From Heliocidaris erythrogramma (lineage: Eukaryota; Echinodermata; Echinoidea; Camarodonta; Echinometridae): DNA of 64,000 nt. A model generated the notes under the pieces. That model was not told the origin of the DNA and ran no database searches. It was given only the letters and a program-made list of their open reading frames with translations. How positions within the stretch are numbered: position 1 is the stretch's first letter; each line of letters opens with the position of its first letter. The stretch covers positions 7,092,244-7,156,243 of the forward strand of contig CM046869.1 in NCBI GenBank assembly GCA_025617745.1, given 5' to 3'. Below are positions 42,057 through 51,661 of this stretch, in pieces. The position numbers and the translations under genes are program-made.

Positions 42057-43589
42057 TTAGACGTATCTTTTCCAGGTTTTGGAATGGGAATAATGGTAGC
42101 TTCCCGCCAAGAATCCGGAAAAACGCCTGTTCTCCCTCCAAATTCTGTTAAAAATTTCCAATATAACTAATAGAGACACATCAGGTAAATGCTTCAGAAA
42201 TTGGTAATGAATATCATCTGGACCCGTTGCTGTATCATGGGATTTCTTGATGGAATCTCTTAATTCAGTAATACTAAATGGAATGTTGTAATCCTCCTTG
42301 TTGTTTGATAAAAAATTAAGTTCCAGACTCTCGGCTCGATCCTTATAAATTTGAAATGTTGGTGAATAGTGGTTAGTTGATGAATTATTTTCAAACTCCT
42401 GTGCCAACAAATTGACAATGTCCGACCTTTCAGTACATTTATTTCCATCTGCTTTTGTCAAATAGGAAACAGAATTACTTGTATATTTTCCACTTATTTT
42501 TTTAATCATTTCCCACACTTTATTAGTGGATGTATGAATATTCAATTTAGAAACATAGTTCCTCCAAGACTGCCTTTTTGCTTTCTTAATAATGTTACGA
42601 ACTTTAGCTCGTGTTTCCCTATACTTTTGTAAATTGTCACTATTTGGGTGTTTTTTAAATTTTCTCAAAGCTTTTTTCCGGCATTTAACGGCTTCCTTGC
42701 ATTCTTTACTGAACCAAGGGTTATGTTTATGAAGTGAGGAACTTGATTTTGGTATTGTATTAGCAGCTACATCAATTAATGTGTGGGAAAGAAAAGTAAG
42801 AGGATCTTCTGAATCTCTGAATTTCTCACAATTAATATTTTGCGAACATTGTTCAGAGAAAGCATCCCAATTGGCTTTATGAAGACGCCAATTTGGAATT
42901 CTTTCGTCAGGTAAACATTTGACTATTTCCATAAAAATAGGAAAGTGGTCACTTCCACACTGATCTGAATGGACATTCCACCGAAAATCCAGAAATATTG
43001 CAGGGGAACAAAATGATAAATCGATAGCCGTCATTGAGCCAGAGGCCGGATGGAGATACGTAGTAGAATTGTCATTTAAAAGGCACAAATCAAAATGTTC
43101 AATCATTCGTTCAACCATTGAACCAAATCTGTTTTTATTTCGGCAGCCCCAAAGAGGACTGTGTGCATTAAAGTCACCAACTAATAAAAAAGGTTCCGAA
43201 AGTTGATTAACGAGTCTAGCTAATTCTGTTTGATTAAGCTCAAATCGAGGTGGTATATATATTGAACAAATAGTAAAGGTTCTATGAAGAGTAACCTTAA
43301 ATGCAGTAACTTGGATATTACTTTGAATCTCCACAACTTCATGTGGTATTCCTTTTTTAACTAAAAGAGACGAGCCTCCTATGGGCCTTCCATCAATTAA
43401 AGAGTTACTGTATGTGTTAAAAATATTATAATTCCGGAATGAAGTATTATCAGACAAACTCAAGAAAGTTTCTTGAAGAGCAATAACATAAGGATTATAA
43501 TCATACATAAGACGTTTTATTTCCTCATAGTTAGGTCTAAGGCCACGACAATTCCACTGAATGACGGCTATTTCTTTAACAATATCCAT
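42057..43589 (-). CDS. LINE ORF2, first part: AP endonuclease and start of reverse transcriptase
   Basis: This 510-codon frame begins with ATG two bases after the ORF1 stop. The endonuclease motifs are WNCRG (Asn13), LQET (Glu40), IYIPP, GDFNAHSPLWG, and SDHFPI, all expected catalytic positions. A linker rich in Lys and Arg follows, then the reverse transcriptase N-terminus with TGPDDIHYQFLKHLP. Near 42125 the frame shifts and the last 25 or so codons are out-of-frame, ending at 42057; the correct continuation is in the +1 relative frame. Only this lesion prevents a complete ORF2. The enzyme nicks target DNA for target-primed reverse transcription. Confidence 0.92.
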   Translation of the reverse strand: MDIVKEIAVIQWNCRGLRPNYEEIKRLMYDYNPYVIALQETFLSLSDNTSFRNYNIFNTYSNSLIDGRPIGGSSLLVKKGIPHEVVEIQSNIQVTAFKVTLHRTFTICSIYIPPRFELNQTELARLVNQLSEPFLLVGDFNAHSPLWGCRNKNRFGSMVERMIEHFDLCLLNDNSTTYLHPASGSMTAIDLSFCSPAIFLDFRWNVHSDQCGSDHFPIFMEIVKCLPDERIPNWRLHKANWDAFSEQCSQNINCEKFRDSEDPLTFLSHTLIDVAANTIPKSSSSLHKHNPWFSKECKEAVKCRKKALRKFKKHPNSDNLQKYRETRAKVRNIIKKAKRQSWRNYVSKLNIHTSTNKVWEMIKKISGKYTSNSVSYLTKADGNKCTERSDIVNLLAQEFENNSSTNHYSPTFQIYKDRAESLELNFLSNNKEDYNIPFSITELRDSIKKSHDTATGPDDIHYQFLKHLPDVSLLVILEIFNRIWRENRRFSGFLAGSYHYSHSKTWKRYV

Positions 43590-43591
43590 AT

Positions 43592-44917
43592 TTACGTATT
43601 GTCTTTCTTTTTAACGACTTGAATTTTGGACGTCGGAATCGTAGGGGGAACTACGTCCATTTCTTCTTCCCCCTCGATTGACAATATCTCATACTTGTTC
43701 TTGTTTTTTATATCCGACAAATTAGATTTTGATTGGACACTTTCTTTCTTTGTTTGCTTTGCTGTGAGCTGACGATTGCCAGAGGTTTCATTACCATGAT
43801 TAACGGGAGTGCTTTTGTCAGATGGTTCACGTGTTAGACTTCGACTTCTACGGTTGACATTTAGTTTATTCTGTCCCATTTTCTGGTGATCCCTGTTTTT
43901 AATTTGGGGAAAAACTTTTGATGTAACCGTAGAAGTACTTTTCGTAACCGTAGAAGTACTTTTCGTAATCATAGAAGTATTATTCTTGATAGAGACCGGA
44001 GTATCGCCTGTTATCCATGTAAGCTCTGTCTGTACAGTTGCATCAGACCGGGGCCTGCATGGTACTTTCTGGTTTCCTACTGCAGGGGCCAGCCCTGCTT
44101 TAGCCGCATAAGATGTGCCCGGTGTATTATATTGAGCCTGAAAGCGCTTACGAGCTTCAGGGTAAGATACGTGGTTTAAGGTTTTTATTTCTTGTACTTT
44201 CTTTTCTTCAACCCACTTTGGGCAACGTCTTGAGTCAGCAGGGTGATTTCCACTGCAGTTGATGCATTTTTGTTGGCCCCTGCAATCGGAACCATCATGA
44301 CCATCTTCTCCACATTTCACACAACACTGTGGTCTCTTGCAATAGGTCTTAAAGTGACCAAATCTTTGACATTGAAAACACCGGATTGGATTTGGAATGT
44401 AAGGATCTACTTTCACTCTCAAATAGCCCACTTTGATAAAAGATGGAGGATCCGGTTTTCCAAATGTCAAGAAGATCGTGTTTGTTGGTTTTCTTACACC
44501 ATTTAGATTTGTCATGACTCTGTATACATCAGTTACGTTCTGGTCGGAAAGCTCTTCTAAAATTTCATCTGCATCGCAATCTGTTAGTTCAGAGCAACGA
44601 ATTACTCCTTTACATGAATTCAAGGTCCTATGCGGACAGACCTTCACTGGAATGCCAACAAATTTAGTTGTTTTTAATAAGTTCTTTGCATGTATCAATT
44701 TGTCAACTTCCACCATAATGTCACCGGATCTTAAACGTGAGATCGTTTTGACGGATCCGACCAACCCCTCAATGCCTTTGTGCACCGCAAAAGGCGATAA
44801 CTTGAGAGGCTGGCTCGGATCGCTAGCCTGAAAGACCAGAAATCTTGGAAAAGATTCCTGGTCATCGTCCGAGTCGCTTATTCTGCTTCTTTTAAGGTTT
44901 TTTGTTTTAGATGCCAT
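43592..44917 (-). CDS. LINE ORF1, gag-like RNA-binding protein
   Basis: A 441-codon intact frame. The N-terminus is basic with an Asp/Ser patch (SRISDSDDDQES). An RRM-like fold region follows (PRFLVFQASD to about residue 175). Then come three zinc knuckles at about residues 178-232: two CX2CX4HX4C (CFQCQRFGHFKTYC; CVKCGEDGHDGSDC) and one CX2CX3HX6C variant (CINCSGNHPADSRRC). The C-terminus is Ser/Thr/Lys-rich and contains a short tandem duplication, TKSTSTV twice. Such proteins coat LINE RNA in the ribonucleoprotein particle. The stop is followed by two bases and the ORF2 ATG. Confidence 0.9.
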   Translation of the reverse strand: MASKTKNLKRSRISDSDDDQESFPRFLVFQASDPSQPLKLSPFAVHKGIEGLVGSVKTISRLRSGDIMVEVDKLIHAKNLLKTTKFVGIPVKVCPHRTLNSCKGVIRCSELTDCDADEILEELSDQNVTDVYRVMTNLNGVRKPTNTIFLTFGKPDPPSFIKVGYLRVKVDPYIPNPIRCFQCQRFGHFKTYCKRPQCCVKCGEDGHDGSDCRGQQKCINCSGNHPADSRRCPKWVEEKKVQEIKTLNHVSYPEARKRFQAQYNTPGTSYAAKAGLAPAVGNQKVPCRPRSDATVQTELTWITGDTPVSIKNNTSMITKSTSTVTKSTSTVTSKVFPQIKNRDHQKMGQNKLNVNRRSRSLTREPSDKSTPVNHGNETSGNRQLTAKQTKKESVQSKSNLSDIKNKNKYEILSIEGEEEMDVVPPTIPTSKIQVVKKKDNT

Positions 44918-45186
44918 ATTAATTTATTAAAAATTCGGTACCATTGCTCCCCACCCACCACGGAGCCCAAGAAGGGGACGTCATACATATAAGGATAAAA
45001 ACATCTTATACTGACGACAGAGATACAAACAGTACTATACTCCAGGTGTAATAAAATACACCCAGATTGACCTGATTAAGCAGCTGCCTTCTAAAATACA
45101 AATCTTGACAAAATTAGTGATTCGCAGTTGTTGAGACACAGACCAAAATCAATGTTGGTTATTATAAATTGTATTTGTATTTTAGG

Positions 45187-45435
45187 GCTGAGCACCACCA
45201 GCCGATTGGTTATATCCAGGCCTATATAACCTTCCGTCTAAGTGAATCCAGGGCCAAAGTGATGTGTTGCTTTAGGAGGACCGCAGTCACACCATCCACT
45301 CAATCACCAGGATCCCTTTCTCCACAGACACGGGTCGCAGCTCACGGCAAACAAGCCGCCCCTTTTAGTCGCCTTTTACGACATGCAGTAGGATACAGTG
45401 GGCCTATTCTAACCCCCGGACCCACAGGGGGACAT
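45187..45435 (-). repeat. Conserved-looking block, possible LINE 5'UTR start
   Basis: On the minus strand it runs CCCCCTGTGGGTCCGGGGG, then TCGTAAAAGGCGACTAAAAG, and ends near CAGCCGATTGGTTATAT. The palindromic CCCCCTGTGGGTCCGGGG could fold. It is GC-richer than its surroundings and lies 270 nt upstream of ORF1 on the same strand. I recall similar GTCGTAA.AGGCGACTAAAAG repeats in other invertebrates but cannot name the family. A separate adjacent repeat is equally possible. Confidence 0.4.
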
Positions 45436-45440
45436 ATGGT

Positions 45441-46414
45441 CATCGAGGATATCTCCGTAAAGCCAATTACATAAATCAATAGTCAGCAAATTAATTGAAA
45501 TGTACATCTCATACATCTTTTTAAAATAACACATACATTATTTATATATTATTATTCTTATTTTTTTATATTCCTGCACCACCAGTTAAATGAAGCTACA
45601 AAAGTTTATTGTATCCCAACAATTAAATTAAATTAATAGTATTATAAAGTTATTATTAAATCATCAAAAAAAAAAAAAAAATTCGCCAAACTTCAAAAAA
45701 AACGCTCAGTAAAGGGGTTATGGGGCCCAGTTTGCCTCCATAATTCCCTGACAAGCAAAAAAAAAAAAACCCAAGAAATACGGCGCCAAGTAAAAAAAAA
45801 AAAAAAAAAAGGCGCCAAAAAAGGGGGGGGGGGAGGTCCGGACCCCCGCGACCCCCCCCTCTGGATCCGCCTATGTGTGTATGTTATGCAATTTAATGAT
45901 GTACAGGATCTTTATCCATTACGGTACATTTATGCACAATTGCATACCAATTACGCCAGTAAGGGGCCCTTAATTTTACAATGTTCTACGTCATTTATAT
46001 TAATTGTCATACGCCATTTACGCCATTTAGGGATATATTCTACATAAGCTTTACACCATTTACACTATTTAGGGGTATATTTTATATAACCACATCGATA
46101 CATCGATGAGTTATTATTCTCTGGGTGCATAAGGCAAGCAGGAATACAGTTTATGGCGTATTTACAAATGGATGCAAAGAAGAAGAGGAAGAAAAGGGAT
46201 TCATCAAGGAAGAGAAATAGCGATAGAGAGTAGAGTGAAGGAGAGCACTAGGAATATAGGAAAAGAAAGAAAGCAGACATAACTGACAACATGAAGAAAG
46301 GAAGGGGAAAAAAGAAAGAAAACAAAAGTGGAGAGAAGCTGGCAAAGGAGGAGAGGGGAAAATATTCAAGTTATACTACAATACTATAAAGAATAATTTA
46401 ATATATCAGTATTT
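45441..46414. other. Low-complexity intergenic DNA
   Basis: Poly-A blocks (45667, 45760, 45794), poly-G (45823), a CTGGATCCGCCTA remnant at 45861 that resembles a hAT terminus, near-repeats of TACGCCATTTA around 45950-46070, and a GA-rich tract (46160-46360). No gene was recognised. Confidence 0.6.
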
Positions 46415-46560
46415 TTATATTAATGTTTCATCCACATACTTGTCAAGTAAATATAACTTGAGCCTACGTTTAAAAACTGAGATGCTTGGAGCATTTTTTA
46501 CTGTAGACTGAAGTGTATTCCAGAACCTGGGGCCAGTGGACATTAGGCCCAGTGTGAGGG
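46415..46560 (-). pseudogene. LINE ORF2 extreme C-terminus fragment
   Basis: On the minus strand a frame reads STGPRFWNTLQSTVKN, then SVFKRRLKLYLLDKY and a stop at 46415-46417. GP.FWNSLP..VK...S...FK..LK.YLL is the typical C-terminal signature of CR1/L2-like LINEs. The rest of the copy is missing upstream, cut by the element at 46561. Confidence 0.75.
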
Positions 46561-47010
46561 GGGGGTACTCACGTATATTGGGTATACGGGGACGTGCCGC
46601 TGGGAGGGGTGACTTTTTGAAGAAAGATCCTTAGACATGGGTCCCCTTTTCATTAAAAAGATCCTTAGACATGGGTCCCATTTCCCCCAAAAGAATCCTT
46701 AGACATGGGTCCCATTTTCATTAAAAAGATCCTTAGACATGGGTCCCATTTCCCCCAAAAGAATCCTTAGACATGGGTCCCATTTTCATTAAAAAGATCC
46801 TTAGACATGGGTCCCATTTTCCCCACTGAGCGACTTTTTTAGAAGCTGGCGAGACCCCCCCCCCCAAAAAAAAAAAATACGGGTCTACCTTTTTCACAAA
46901 AAATCCTTGGTGCCTATTTACAGCAAAAGGACCCTTGGATGTGGGTATGGGTCTGGAGTTCTCAGCCGCACACCCCCGTCCGATTATAATCTGAGTACCC
47001 CCCCCCCCCG
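46561..47010. mobile_element. Element with GGGGGTACTCA termini carrying a 34-bp tandem array
   Basis: The left GGGGGTACTCACG and right CTGAGTACCCCC are inverted. GGACATTAGG lies outside both ends (46538-46547 and 47011-47020) and may be a target duplication. The centre holds the tandem array at 46626-46828. Confidence 0.55.
46626..46828 (+). repeat. 34-35 bp tandem array, six copies
   Basis: The unit is GATCCTTAGACATGGGTCCC plus either ATTTTCATTAAAAA or ATTTCCCCCAAAA. The two tail types alternate, giving a 68-bp higher-order repeat. Confidence 0.9.
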
Positions 47011-47032
47011 GGACATTAGGGACTTTTAGAAT

Positions 47033-47715
47033 TAGGGACTTTTAGAAGCAGTGGACTAGTACTTCGTCCCAGTCGACTAATTCGCGCACGTCAACGTCGT
47101 CGACTGCCCATGTTGACTACGGTTCTGATCATTTTAGATTTCACTCGACGTGTACGTACCGTCGACGTCAACCGGAAGTACACACTCAACGGATGAGCAT
47201 AATAGTTGAGCTGTTCTGATGACGTCATATACGTGAACCTCGTCGAAGATTTCGGAGCACCGCAAAAACGAAGTGAACACGTTCTCGATTTTGCAAGTCA
47301 GGGAGGAGGCAGGGAGAGGGCGAGTGGCGCATGCGCAGTGGCGTAGAATGATGTCATTGCGTACCAGTCGACTAAGTGGACGTGCAATAGGGACATCATT
47401 CTACGCCACTGCGCATGCGCCACTCGCCCTCTCCCTGTCCTCCTCCCTGACTTGCAAAATCGAGAACGTGTTCACTTCGTTTTTGCGGTGCTCCGAAATC
47501 TTCGACGAGGTTCACGTATATGACGTCATCAGAACAGCTCAACTATTATGCTCATCCGTTGAGTGTGTACTTCCGGTTGACGTCGACGGTACGTACACGT
47601 CGAGTGAAATCTAAAATGATCAGAACCGTAGTCAACATGGGCAGTCGACGACGTTGACATGCGCGAATTAGTCGACTGGAACGAAGTACTAGTCCACTGC
47701 TTCTAAAAGTCCCTA
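47033..47715. mobile_element. 683-bp near-perfect palindrome (foldback element)
   Basis: Arms 47033-47355 and 47392-47715 are almost exactly complementary over 323 nt, with only a few single-base differences (for example a one-base indel in GGGAGGAGGCAGGGA). The loop is 36 nt and itself starts ATTGC and ends GCAAT. The arms include TGACGTCA, GTCGAC and GCGCATGCGC. No protein domain; frames across it simply read both arms. Confidence 0.9.
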
Positions 47716-47870
47716 TTTAGACGACAACTTGCACCAACGCAAGACGTCATGAGGACGTCTTATTTTGACGTCATCTCTACGTCCTGTACACTGTAAAAAC
47801 TAAAGTGCTACTTTTAGGGGCATGTATAGTAACTGCACCTTAATTTACCAGCAAAAAAAAATGTGACCGT

Positions 47871-47935
47871 GGCGAGCCTCGAACCAGGTTCCGCTGATTG
47901 AGAGGCGCTGACGTTACCGATGGACTAACGAATGC
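47871..47935 (-). repeat. tRNA-like segment (left arm)
   Basis: On the minus strand, GTTAGTCCATCGGTAA (box A-like) and GGTTCGAGGCTCGCC (box B-like) are spaced as in a tRNA. The cloverleaf is incomplete, so this is a tRNA-derived sequence and not a working gene. Confidence 0.5.
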
Positions 47936-48040
47936 TTCTTGCAATCCAGTTTAGTCATGGGAGTCAAGTAGATAACATGAACTATGTGGTGTCGTAAATT
48001 CACTATGTAACAATATGATCTGCTCTAAATCGTATGATGT

Positions 48041-48101
48041 GAGTTAGTCTAGCGGTAATGGCAGCAATTCTCGATCAGCGGACCCTGGTTCGAGGCTCGC
48101 C
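48041..48101 (+). repeat. tRNA-like segment (right arm)
   Basis: The plus-strand counterpart of 47871-47935: GTTAGTCTAGCGGTAATGG (box A-like) and GGTTCGAGGCTCGCC (box B-like). The acceptor stem is not closed. Confidence 0.5.
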
Positions 48102-48394
48102 AAAATCATTTTTTTAATGAAATTTTTGCAGTTTAACGAGCCGGTCCAGCTCCCGTGAAAGTGCTGAAATAGCACGCTGTGTGCATTCAATAGCACTCTG
48201 ATCATGAGTGCAGTCCCTATGCATGCCCTCAAAAAGTGCTATATACAGCACTTCAGTTTTTACAGTGTACAGATGACGTCAAAATAAGACGTCCTCTTGA
48301 CGTCTTGCGTTGGTGCAAGTTGATATTGACGTAATTACAGGACGTAAAAAAGACGAAAAGCACGACGTAAATATCACGTCATTTTTTCCTCTTT

Positions 48395-48900
48395 CTGCTA
48401 TCAGGGTGGTCCCAAAAGGGATCCCTGGGGAACACCACATGTTACATTTTTGGTGCAAGAGTCGTTCCATTTAAAGACACATATTGTTTCCTATCAGTAA
48501 GATAACTCCTGTACCAATCCAAGGTGACTCCCCTAACACCATAATTTACTCAAGAGAATTTCATGGTCTACAGTGTCAAAGGCCTTGGAAAAGTCTAAAA
48601 AGGTACCAATGGTGTGTAAGTGACTATCTAAAGCAAAAGCAAGTTTATCTATAAGGTGTAAAATTGCATGCGTAGTTGTATGCTTCTCTCGAAAACCAAA
48701 CTGATAATTACTGAAGACAGATGATTTCTTTAAAAAAGTTATAGTTCTTACATAGATAAGTTTTTCCAGAATTTTTGAGAAACATGTTAACAGAGAGATC
48801 GGACGATAATTCGTCAGTGACTGTGGGTCACCCTTTTTGAAAATTGGTACAACTTTTGCAATCTTCATGTTTAGTGGTACGACTCCAATTCACATAGACA
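48395..48900 (-). pseudogene. Outer CR1-like LINE: reverse transcriptase segment
   Basis: The frame 48868-48533 carries KIAKVVPIFKKGDP, TNYRPISLL, YQFGFREKHTTTHA and FSKAFDTVDHEIL (catalytic Asp). Downstream, WYRSYLTDRKQYV and a frameshifted GVPQGS-like stretch end at about 48395. The catalytic YADD block is absent, so this copy is inactive. Confidence 0.85.
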
Positions 48901-49133
48901 AATTAAAAATGTGAACTAGTGGTTGAAGAATGCCGCCAATAACTTCCTTAATAAGTTCATTCCCAATATGAACATACCCAGGACTTTTCTTGTTATTGGG
49001 GGCTCTAACAATACCCAGCAATTCTTCATCGTTTGTGGGCACCAAAAATAAGCTCTGCACGTTAGGTTCTCCTAAATAATCGTGAAAATCAGTTTGACTC
49101 TTTGGAATATTTTTTTTCAGATTCGAACCGATA

Positions 49134-49945
49134 TTACAAAAAAAATTTATTAAACTTTTCCACTATAATATCTTTATCTTCAACCAGTTGGTCATCTATA
49201 TTCAGTTGTCTTATACATGCTACTTTAGATGGTGCTTGGAATACATTTCTTATCACTTTCCACGTGCCCTTGATATTATTATAAGTTGCTTGGAACTGTG
49301 CAAAATAATATTGTTTTTTGGCTGCTCGCAGAACAGAAGTCAACGCATTTCTGTAAATAGAATATTTCCTTTTTAGTGCTTCCGTCCCTACTTTCTTATA
49401 GTTATAGAACAGCTCATTTTTTCTGTTTATTGATTTAAGCATAGCTTTGGTGACCCACGGCATACGCGGGGTTCTTCTACGTTTGTTTTTACTCTTTATT
49501 ACTGGAATATTGGCATTATACAATGATAAAAACCTATTCATGAAAATATCGAAGGCACCTTCTACACACTGACTCGAAAGAACATCACTCCAGTCTGTCG
49601 CCACTAAAGCCTCTCTGAACCGATTAATATTTTCTGGAGTGCTTCTTCGAACATTAGTGTTCTTTGGGGTGACTACAGGGTTTATACCCAAAGGGATTGA
49701 AGTATACACTGGGAAATGGTCAGACAAATCTGACACAATAATACTAGAAGAAGGGAAAGGTTGCAAGTTACTATAAAGATATTGTCAATTAGAGTAGCAG
49801 ATGCCTCAGTTACTCTTGTTGGTTTTGTTATCAAAGGCAACAGTGAAAACGACATTAGCAAATTTAGGAAATCATCAACATGGGCACCAACATTGTGTTG
49901 CAAAAGGTTTATGTTATAATCTCCAACCAAAAATAAGGATTTCAT
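49134..49945 (-). pseudogene. Outer CR1-like LINE: endonuclease end and linker
   Basis: Frame 49945-49682 has LVGDYNINLLQHN and TLIDNIF. Frame 49766-49134 has VSDLSDHFPVY (endonuclease His) and the basic linker (KNKRRRTPRMPWVTKAML). The overlap of two frames marks a frameshift near 49700-49770. Confidence 0.85.
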
Positions 49946-51475
49946 TCATTTCATTTATTTCCATTTTCATATAAAAACAACAAGTCATTACAATATATAA
50001 AAATACATGCAATTATACATATTCATGTAGGTAAAATACATTTAAAAAGTTATACAATAATATCTCATGCCTTTCAATTAAAGAAAAGACAATTTCAAGA
50101 TAAACCAAATTATCCAGTCGAAAATGAAAAAGAGGGAAACTAAAATAAGGCCAAAAGGCCCTGTAAAACAAGTTCCCTAAAATAGACATTACAATGACAT
50201 ATACTGTAGGTATTTATAACAAATCTGTTACTGAAAGACATGGATAAAAACAAATTCAAATGAAACAAAGATAAAGACATACGACAGAGGAACAGCAACA
50301 GTAAGTGTACAAACAGATGTATATAAAACTGTGTCAGTATTTGGATAAGTAAAATGTTTTCAGATTTTTTTAAAATGAGATTTGGCTAATGCAAACAGAA
50401 ATATAATTTGGTAATGAATTCCAAATTAGAGGTATACTAAACCGAGGAGATCTTTCTTCATACATAAATATAACTTTCCAACGATGGAAATTGGATCGAT
50501 TTCTTGTACTGTAATTATGAATATCGAGATTTGTAGAGAACATAGATAAAATATTACATGGAAGGAGTTTATGAAAATATAAATATCCTAGCACTGCTGT
50601 GTGATACTTATATAAATCAAATATATTCAAAGTTTTGAGTTTTTTGAAGAGAGGAGCGGAGTGGGCAAGATAATGGCTGCTAGTGCAAATACGCAAAGCT
50701 TTTTTCTGTAATTTAAATAAAGTGTTTAATTTCAATTTACAATTACCCCAGACACTGACACAATATGATAAATATGGCAATATAAGTGCATTATATAATG
50801 AGAACAAAGCATGATTTGAGATATAATATTTAAGTTTGAATAAGATACCAATACATCTGGATACTTTACAAATTATGTTGTTCACAGGAGTATCCCATTT
50901 CATATTACAATCAATATGGACTCCTAGAAAACTTACGACATTAACTCTCTTTAAAGGAATAGAATCAATGTAAATGGTAATGCCTGTCAATGCATTTGAA
51001 GTTTCAAAAGTACTATTAAAAGAAAATATCATAAAATTGGTCTTCTTTTTGTTTATAAGAAGTCTATTAGCTTTTTAAACCAATTACAAACTTTATTCAA
51101 TTCAAAATTAAAATTCTGTTTTAAGTTAAAAAAGTTGGGTTGCGTATAAAATATCGTTGTGTCATCTGCATACATTGTAAAATCAAAAATTTCAGAAGAC
51201 TTAACTATATCATTTACATATATTAAAAAGAGCAAGGGCCCGAGGATTGATCCTTGTGGCACACCGCTATTTACCATAGAACGATCTGATGAATATTCAT
51301 AATATACAGTATATTGATAACGATTTTCTAAATAACTCTGAAACCACTGATATGGTATACCCCTTACACCATAATATTCAAGCTTATATAAAAGAACATC
51401 ATGGTTTACAATATCAAACGCTTTGGAGAGATCCATAAATAAACCTATTCCGAAGTTGTTATTTTTTTATTACCA
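49942..51475 (-). mobile_element. Younger CR1-like LINE, 5'-truncated, nested in the outer copy
   Basis: Frame 51436-51053 has MDLSKAFDIVNHDVLL, SGVPQGSILGPLLF and YADDTTIF, so both catalytic blocks are present. Frame 51032-50370 continues with SFLGVHIDCNMKW, NALILPYLSYCVSVWGN and IWNSLPNYI. A stop/frameshift of about 20 nt separates them. A 3'UTR of about 400 nt ends in an AATGAAATGAATGAAAT-type tail at 49942. It separates the outer LINE's IGVVYRPPN segment from its LVGDYN segment. Confidence 0.85.
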
Positions 51476-51661
51476 TTTTATTTACCATTGAGTATCTGGC
51501 TTTCTAAAGCTCTCTGCATTTCATCCATAAAGACATTTATATTACCATTGGGAGGTCTGTACACGACTCCAATTACAATAGTCTTTTTACCAGAAATGAA
51601 CACTTCAACAAATAAAGCTTCAAAATTTTCATTCATGACATTAAGCTTGTGACATACCCTA

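Larger units (their letters stand above)
39547..45440 (-). mobile_element. Near-full-length I/Nimb-type LINE
   Basis: A two-ORF non-LTR retrotransposon reads right to left. ORF1 is 44917-43592. ORF2 is in two frames, 43589-42057 and 42031-39887, joined across one frameshift. A 3'UTR of about 340 nt ends in a short tandem AATC tail (GATT x4 at 39547 on the plus strand). The APE endonuclease, reverse transcriptase and C-terminal RNase H arrangement is that of the I clade (I, Nimb and relatives); CR1 and L2 lack RNase H. The 5' limit is uncertain: a conserved-looking block at 45187-45435 on the same strand may be the 5'UTR start. Target duplications were not found. Confidence 0.85.
47789..48267. 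mobile_element. Inner MITE with CACTGTAAAAACT termini and TA duplication
   Basis: CACTGTAAAAACTAAAGTGCT pairs with the right end (AGCACTTCAGTTTTTACAGTG, shown with single mismatches; ends quoted approximately). TA flanks both sides (47787-47788, 48268-48269), as in mariner-type insertions. It carries two tRNA-like segments in opposite orientation. Confidence 0.75.
47725..48322. mobile_element. Outer MITE rich in GACGTC
   Basis: The left CAACTTGCACCAACGCAAGA and right TCTTGCGTTGGTGCAAGTTG are perfectly inverted and are followed by GACGTC/TGACGTC blocks on each side. It is interrupted by the MITE at 47789-48267. Confidence 0.8.

Noticed and set aside
44243..44831. Plus-strand frames opposite LINE ORF1
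   Set aside because: They are shadows of the well-supported minus-strand gag-like ORF.
47273..47614. 113-codon frame across the palindrome
   Set aside because: It reads one arm, the loop and the other arm; composition follows the inverted repeat and no domain is seen.
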